A stretch of DNA of 64,000 nt from Gemmatimonas sp. (GTDB lineage Bacteria; Gemmatimonadota; Gemmatimonadetes; Gemmatimonadales; Gemmatimonadaceae), in contig NZ_JANPLK010000085.1 of NCBI RefSeq assembly GCF_031426495.1, positions 1 through 64,000 on the forward strand, in the 5' to 3' direction. The notes under the pieces were generated by a model that saw only the letters and a program-made list of their open reading frames with translations, was not told the DNA's origin and ran no database searches. Both the position numbers and the translations under genes were made by a program. The stretch's first letter is position 1, and every line of letters starts with the position of its first letter. Shown here one piece after another: positions 59,448-64,000 of the stretch.

Positions 59448-62400
59448 GGCGTGTTCGGCTGAGGAGCGGCGGGCGGCAGCACGATGGCGGTGAGCAGCAG
59501 GCGCGCGCGGGCGCCTGGTTCGATGCGCGGTATGGTCCACTGCTTCGTCACGTCGTTGTAGCTGCCGTCGATCGGCGTAGTCTTCACGATCGTGAAGCCG
59601 GCTTCGGTGAAGGCGCGCGGGATGATGACGTTGAGCGCGGGGCCGGTACCCTTGTTGAGCACCGTCAGCGTGATCGTGATCGTGTCACCAACCGTGGGCG
59701 AGCTCTGATCGGGCACCGCCGTGAGTTCAACGTCGGCCGGCGGTTCGGCCACTTCGACGCCGAGCGTGGCCGTTCGTGGCGTATGCGTCCGATCGATACC
59801 GTTCACCTGCAGGGTGTAGTTGCCAGGCGGCAGCGAGGCTGGGATCGGTACGGTGGTGCGGAACGTGCCATCGCTGCCGACGAGCACGGTGCCGAGCAGG
59901 ATCGGCGTGCCATTCGGTGCGTAGATGAACACCGACACGTACGTGCCCGGCGCGAAGCCGCTGCCTTCGGTAGTGGCGCGTCCACCCTGATCGAGCTGCA
60001 TGGTACGGCTGCTGTCGATCGGGATGGCCGTGTTCGAGGCATCGCTCGAGCGCAGCGAAAGCGTGACAGTGCCATCGGACACCCGGAGGACCGTATCGCG
60101 AACCACTTCGACGGTGACCGGATTGGTGCTCGAGGTGAGCGTGCCCGTGCCGCGCGGCGTGGTCGTCGGCTGCCCCCCGCTGGTGCGGCCCGGACCGATG
60201 GGAATGAACGGCCCCGGCACTTCGACGAAGGCGCTCATGCCGCACGTATTCACCGCCGCCACACGAACGCGGGTGGGCACGTTATTGGTGAGCCCCTGCA
60301 GTGTCCATGAAGTGAGCGAGCGGCCATCAAGCAGTGTGCGCTGCCAACTGGCCCCGTTGTCGGTGCTGCGCTCCACGGCGTACCCCGACACGGCGCGACA
60401 ACCCTCGATGGCCGGGATCTCGAAGGTGAGCGTGATCCGTCCGTCGCCCGAGACGCCCACGAGTGCGCGCGGCACGGAGGGCGGCGTTGCCGCGAGAATG
60501 TCGGCGGCGGCACTCGGTGCGTTGCTGAGACTCAGCGAATAGTTCGCGGCGGCACTGCCTCCGAGCACGGCACCAGTAATGCCAACCGGCCGCTGTGTGC
60601 CGACGGCTGGATCACCGAAGGCGAACGTGACGCCGGTAAGCGTGACGTTATCGCCGCCGAGTACCCCGATGAGTGTGAGCGTGTTGGCGCTGATGGTGAC
60701 CGAGGTGGTGCCGTCGAACAGCTTCTCGTTGGCCATGAATGAGCCGCCGATCGTGAGCGGCATCGCGGTGATGCTGGCGGTGGCGGTCGGCGCGCCGGCA
60801 AGACTCACCGTGTACAGATTGCCCTGGCTTCCCGCTAAGGTCACAGCGGTGATCACGACGGTTTTGGTGTTACCGACCGTCGGCGTGAGGAAGCCGAGCG
60901 TAACCGAGGCGATGGTAACGTTGTCAGGGCTGGTGACGCCGACAAGTGTGAGGCTGCTGGTGTTCCCGGTGGCCGCGGTCGTTCCGCTGTACAGCCTGTC
61001 GTTCGCGGTGAAGCTGCCGCCGATGGTGACCGTGCCGCCGGCCGAGGTGATGTTGGCGGTGGTAGTCGGTGCGCCCGATACGCTGATCGAGTAATTGCCG
61101 CTGTTGGCGCCACCGAGGGTGGCCGCCGTGAGCGAGACAGTCTTACCGTTGGCGACGGAGGCCGTCGCGAAGGCGGCGGTCGGTGTGGCGAGTGTGACGA
61201 CATCGGGGCTGACCACCCCAACCAGCGTAAGGCTGTTGGTGGCGATCGTCGCTGACGTGTTGCCGTCGTACACCTTGTTACTGGCGGTGAAGCTGCCGGC
61301 GATAGTAAGCGGCTTCGGTGTGATGTTGGCGGTGGCCGTGGGCGCGCCGGTCAGGCTCACCGTGTAGAGGCCCGCGTCGGTGCCGCCGAGCGTGACGCCG
61401 GTGATCACAACGGTCTTGGCGGTGCCAACGGGGGCCGTGAGAAAGCCGAGCGTAACGGAGGCGATGGTCACGTTGTCACTGCCGTTCACACCGACCAGCG
61501 TGAGACTCGTGGTGGTGCCGGTGGCGGTGGTGTCACCGCTGTAGACTTTGTTGTTGGCGGTGAAGCTGCCGCCGATGGTGACCGTACTGGTGACCGGTGT
61601 GACCGTGAGTTCGTTCGTGCTGGCGTCGCTCAGTGTGAAGCCGTCGGTATTGGTGATTGTGCCCACGACCTCGTACGTGCCGGTCGTTAGTGGTGTGGTC
61701 AGCGTGAGCGACCAAGTGTTGCCACTGCGCACAATGGCGGGCGACGTGCTGGTGGAGTACTGCACGCCATTCACCACGACGGTGAGGACTTCACCAGTGC
61801 CGACGGTCGCGGTGCCGGTGATCGTTGGGGTCGTGGAGGAGGTGCCGAGCGATGTGACCGTGACCGGTCCGGCCGGTCTCGATGCGATCACGGTGGCGAG
61901 ATAGTCGTTCAGTCCCGCGAGCACCTGCGAGATGGCCGCGTTGCCGTTGGTGCTTTGTCCATCGGTGAGCTTCGTGCCTGCGTACGCGGCGGCGTACCCA
62001 CCGATGCTGGTGCCGCCGTTCACCGCGCCATCCGTGATCTGGATGGATCCGCCACTATACGTGAGCGTGATCGGCGACGTCGGTCGGGGCAGGAATCCAA
62101 TCAGGTATGTGGTACCGCCACTGTTGCGCCAATTGGCCGACGCGGGCAGTTCGAGGATCGTTCCGTTCGTCCGCACGATGCGCATCGTGCCCGGGATGTC
62201 GTTCCCCTGAATCTCGAACGTGCTGGTTGACGAGCTTTGAATGAAGAAGATGCGCGCGATTTCAAGCGTCGCGAACGTCAGTACATTGTTGGCCGTGCCC
62301 GCCGAGGTGCCACGAGTGCCCACAAACCCATTGGTGAAGGGCACGCTGATCATGGTCTGCGCACCAAGCTCCGAGGCAGCTCCGCCGAGCGTCAGCGACA

Positions 62401-62455
62401 TGCTCAAGGCGCCAATGATCCGGCTCCACCGTCGTCTAATTGCCGCGTACCACAT
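59444..62455 (-). CDS. Large secreted protein with four YDG/MBG-type repeats
   Basis: 1003 residues. Signal peptide near MSLTLGGAASELGAQT. After an N-terminal beta domain, four tandem ~88-residue YDG-type repeats (about residues 290-650), each starting TIGGSFTANNKVYSGDTTA-like (KVYDGNTSATI in repeat 2, RLYSGTTAATG in repeat 3, KLFDGTTSVTI in repeat 4) and ending TLGG..YTVSLTGAPTATANI-like. A fibronectin type III domain (RALVGVSGDGRITLTF), an Ig-like 'growth' segment and a C-terminal domain with ALNVIIPRAFTEAGFTIVKT follow. YDG/MBG repeats are found in filamentous adhesins. First gene of three overlapping genes. Confidence 0.85.
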   Translation of the reverse strand: MWYAAIRRRWSRIIGALSMSLTLGGAASELGAQTMISVPFTNGFVGTRGTSAGTANNVLTFATLEIARIFFIQSSSTSTFEIQGNDIPGTMRIVRTNGTILELPASANWRNSGGTTYLIGFLPRPTSPITLTYSGGSIQITDGAVNGGTSIGGYAAAYAGTKLTDGQSTNGNAAISQVLAGLNDYLATVIASRPAGPVTVTSLGTSSTTPTITGTATVGTGEVLTVVVNGVQYSTSTSPAIVRSGNTWSLTLTTPLTTGTYEVVGTITNTDGFTLSDASTNELTVTPVTSTVTIGGSFTANNKVYSGDTTATGTTTSLTLVGVNGSDNVTIASVTLGFLTAPVGTAKTVVITGVTLGGTDAGLYTVSLTGAPTATANITPKPLTIAGSFTASNKVYDGNTSATIATNSLTLVGVVSPDVVTLATPTAAFATASVANGKTVSLTAATLGGANSGNYSISVSGAPTTTANITSAGGTVTIGGSFTANDRLYSGTTAATGNTSSLTLVGVTSPDNVTIASVTLGFLTPTVGNTKTVVITAVTLAGSQGNLYTVSLAGAPTATASITAMPLTIGGSFMANEKLFDGTTSVTISANTLTLIGVLGGDNVTLTGVTFAFGDPAVGTQRPVGITGAVLGGSAAANYSLSLSNAPSAAADILAATPPSVPRALVGVSGDGRITLTFEIPAIEGCRAVSGYAVERSTDNGASWQRTLLDGRSLTSWTLQGLTNNVPTRVRVAAVNTCGMSAFVEVPGPFIPIGPGRTSGGQPTTTPRGTGTLTSSTNPVTVEVVRDTVLRVSDGTVTLSLRSSDASNTAIPIDSSRTMQLDQGGRATTEGSGFAPGTYVSVFIYAPNGTPILLGTVLVGSDGTFRTTVPIPASLPPGNYTLQVNGIDRTHTPRTATLGVEVAEPPADVELTAVPDQSSPTVGDTITITLTVLNKGTGPALNVIIPRAFTEAGFTIVKTTPIDGSYNDVTKQWTIPRIEPGARARLLLTAIVLPPAAPQPNTP

Positions 62456-62614
62456 GCGTCTAACTCCACTGTAAACGTCAGGCGGGAGCCAGCGTCCTCG
62501 CTGACACTTGACCTCTGTACAGTGGTTTCGGCCGCACGCGGCCTGCGCTTGATCTCAAATGTATGATGTTCTTTACTTCATGCTTGACACTTCGCGCCAG
62601 CGGAATGCGCTCGA

Positions 62615-63397
62615 TCAGAATCGCAGCGAGAGGCAGCTGAGTCCCCCATCCATCTTGGCGAACTCGCTCATGGCCAACGGCACCAGCGTATAACCGGCCG
62701 CACGCAGAACGGCGTGCGTGCCGGGAAAGCCATCGGCCACGAAGATCACGTCATTGACCCGCACACAGTTCGCGGCGTACTCCTCGCCGGACGGCACGCG
62801 CAGCACCGTCCGGTCGGCAAATGCCTCGTGCGCCGCAAGCGCGTCGATACAGAGCAGGCGATCGGCATCGAGGGCCACGACCCCGCTCTTGAGATGCAGA
62901 ATGCCGGGCGTGTGGCGGATGTCGACCAGCCGCGACGTGACACCGTATCGCGACAGCCATTCGGCAAGCTGTCGCGCGCCGTCGTGATTGGTGCGCAGCG
63001 AAATCCCGATGAATGCCGTCTGTCCCGCTTCGCACACGTCGCCCGCATCGAGCGTACCGGGGCTCGTGATCTCGGGCAGTTCGGCGAAGTATGCGGAGAG
63101 CGCGTCGCGGACGGCATGCACTTCGCCTGCACGACTCTCAGCGCCCGGACGTGTGATGATGGCGCCCTGACCCGGGAGAATGAGCGCGGTATCCTCGACG
63201 AAGGTGGAGTCCGGGTGCGCGCTGTCGATGGGAAGTGCGATAACCCTACAGCCATGGCGCTCGAGCGCGGCGCAGTAGGCGGCGTGCTGCGCGAGTGCCA
63301 GCTCGACGTCGGGCACGCCGAGATCGACGGTGGTGAGTCCGTCGGCGAAGTTGCGCGCTGGTGGGCGAACGATCGCCTTCGTGAAGCGTGAGAACAT
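62615..63397 (-). CDS. Dimethylargininase-like (DDAH) amidinotransferase-fold hydrolase
   Basis: Start at ATG 63397 (MFSRFTKAIVRPPARNFADG), 260 residues. Substrate-binding residues FVEDTALILPGQGAIITRPG, then LDAGDVCEAGQTAFIGISLR, catalytic His in GILHLKSGVVALD and the nucleophilic Cys near the C-terminus in KMDGGLSCLSLRF. DDAH hydrolyses methylated arginines to citrulline and methylamine; the family also holds arginine-like hydrolases. Cytosolic. Starts 46 bases from the divergent PLP decarboxylase. Confidence 0.88.
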   Translation of the reverse strand: MFSRFTKAIVRPPARNFADGLTTVDLGVPDVELALAQHAAYCAALERHGCRVIALPIDSAHPDSTFVEDTALILPGQGAIITRPGAESRAGEVHAVRDALSAYFAELPEITSPGTLDAGDVCEAGQTAFIGISLRTNHDGARQLAEWLSRYGVTSRLVDIRHTPGILHLKSGVVALDADRLLCIDALAAHEAFADRTVLRVPSGEEYAANCVRVNDVIFVADGFPGTHAVLRAAGYTLVPLAMSEFAKMDGGLSCLSLRF

Positions 63398-63443
63398 GCG
63401 CAGAGTATGGCGCTTCGGGTGCCGCGGCGGAATACTTCCGCGC

Positions 63444-64000
63444 GTGCATATCATCGATCTCGAATTCAGCGCGCACGAGATGCGCGCCATGGCCGACCAA
63501 GTGGTGGCGCGTTGTGTGGAGCACATTACCACGCTGCCGAGCCAGCCGCTACACGGCGTACACGACGCGGAAGCGCTGTGCGAGCGCATGCGCGAGTCAT
63601 CGCCACGCTCCGGCACCCCGCTAACCGCCCTGCTCGACGACCTGTTCACGACGTACATCCCGCAGTCGTTCAACACGCCGTCGCCGGGATATCTCGCGTA
63701 CATTCCGGGCGGTGGCCTGTTTCCGGCGGCACTGGCCGATTTCATCGCCGATACGACCAATCGCTACACCGGCATCTGGCAGGCGGCGCCGGCGCTGGTT
63801 CAGCTCGAGGCGAACGCACTCGAGTGGCTGCGCGAGTGGATGGGATTCCCGGTCGGTACGCGGGGGGTGTTCACCACCGGCGGCTCGATGGCCACGTTCA
63901 ATGCGGTACTGTGCGCGCGTGAACAGTATCTGGGCGTCGATATCCGTCGCGGTGTGCTGTACACGTCGGATCAGGCGCATCATTGCGTGATCAAGTCGGC
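63444..64000 (+). CDS. PLP-dependent group II decarboxylase, 5' part (truncated by window edge)
   Basis: GTG start at 63444 (VHIIDLEFSAHEMRAMADQV); the frame is open to the end of the window, 185 codons seen. Family blocks: SPGYLAYIPGGGLFPAALAD, NRYTGIWQAAPALVQLEANA, WLREWMGFP and TTGGSMATFNAVLCARE. The Schiff-base Lys lies beyond the window. It resembles aromatic-L-amino-acid/tyrosine decarboxylases and differs from the gene at 54212 in these blocks. The start is inferred from the coding pattern, with no strong ribosome site. Confidence 0.85.
   Translation, partial: MHIIDLEFSAHEMRAMADQVVARCVEHITTLPSQPLHGVHDAEALCERMRESSPRSGTPLTALLDDLFTTYIPQSFNTPSPGYLAYIPGGGLFPAALADFIADTTNRYTGIWQAAPALVQLEANALEWLREWMGFPVGTRGVFTTGGSMATFNAVLCAREQYLGVDIRRGVLYTSDQAHHCVIKS

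Overview
The window looks like a chromosome segment of a Gemmatimonadota bacterium (Gemmatimonas-like). This rests on high GC, GTG/ATG starts with many ATGA or GTGA overlaps, and a gene set typical of that phylum: two VPS10/sortilin-like 'glycosyl hydrolase' beta-propellers, two large DUF5117/DUF5118 zinc metalloproteases, DUF4331 proteins, a TonB receptor, a PEP-CTERM protein and many lipoprotein or Sec signals. The assignment is by recognition, not by search. I see no tRNA, rRNA, CRISPR array, insertion sequence or prophage.

Layout. 1-1.4 kb: the 3' end of an RHS polymorphic-toxin gene, a candidate immunity gene of lower GC, and a frameshifted RHS relic. 1.4-8.2 kb: VanZ-like protein, VPS10-like protein coupled to a serine hydrolase, a TrhA/hemolysin III membrane protein and a DoxX-like protein. 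8.2-8.7 kb: two tandem 191-bp repeats, each built around a conserved palindrome. 8.7-14.5 kb: the complete, translationally coupled Exo-Lig-Lhr-MPE DNA repair cluster. 14.6-18.9 kb: a TPR-CHAT (caspase-like) protein convergent with an ECF sigma factor and its probable anti-sigma factor. 19-26 kb: PEP-CTERM protein, DUF481 outer-membrane protein, pirin, Ser/Thr kinase and the first metalloprotease. 26.3-32.3 kb: a TonB receptor divergent from a tightly packed five-gene unit (DUF4331-A, DUF4331-B, TPR, HupE/UreJ-like transporter, DUF6702), inserted between the two paralogous metalloproteases. 35.1-39.3 kb: an SPFH-RHH-hydrolase-hydrolase unit preceded by a perfect 18-bp palindrome. 39.4-39.6 kb: a large inverted array of degenerate heptamers, then the second VPS10-like gene. 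43-49.8 kb: a minus-strand run with MFS, SRPBCC, hybrid histidine kinase, plant-type FabI, TsaC/Sua5, SDR and DUF2007. 49.9-57.9 kb: 2'-5' RNA ligase-like protein, enoyl-CoA hydratase, mannose-1-P guanylyltransferase, then a coupled run of DUF1835, PLP decarboxylase, a lipoprotein RidA and malic enzyme. 57.9-62.5 kb: a coupled surface-protein operon (YDG-repeat protein, Ig-like lipoprotein, outer-membrane protein). 62.6-64 kb: DDAH divergent from a truncated PLP decarboxylase.

Best candidates for something undescribed: (1) the TonB/DUF4331/TPR/HupE/DUF6702 unit, which reads as an envelope module, possibly for metal handling; (2) the ECF sigma, anti-sigma and TPR-CHAT trio; (3) the SPFH-RHH operon with its palindromic candidate operator; (4) non-coding repeats of two kinds, heptamer arrays with STRR-like periodicity and a 191-bp hairpin repeat. 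Functions of these are inference from domain content and gene order.
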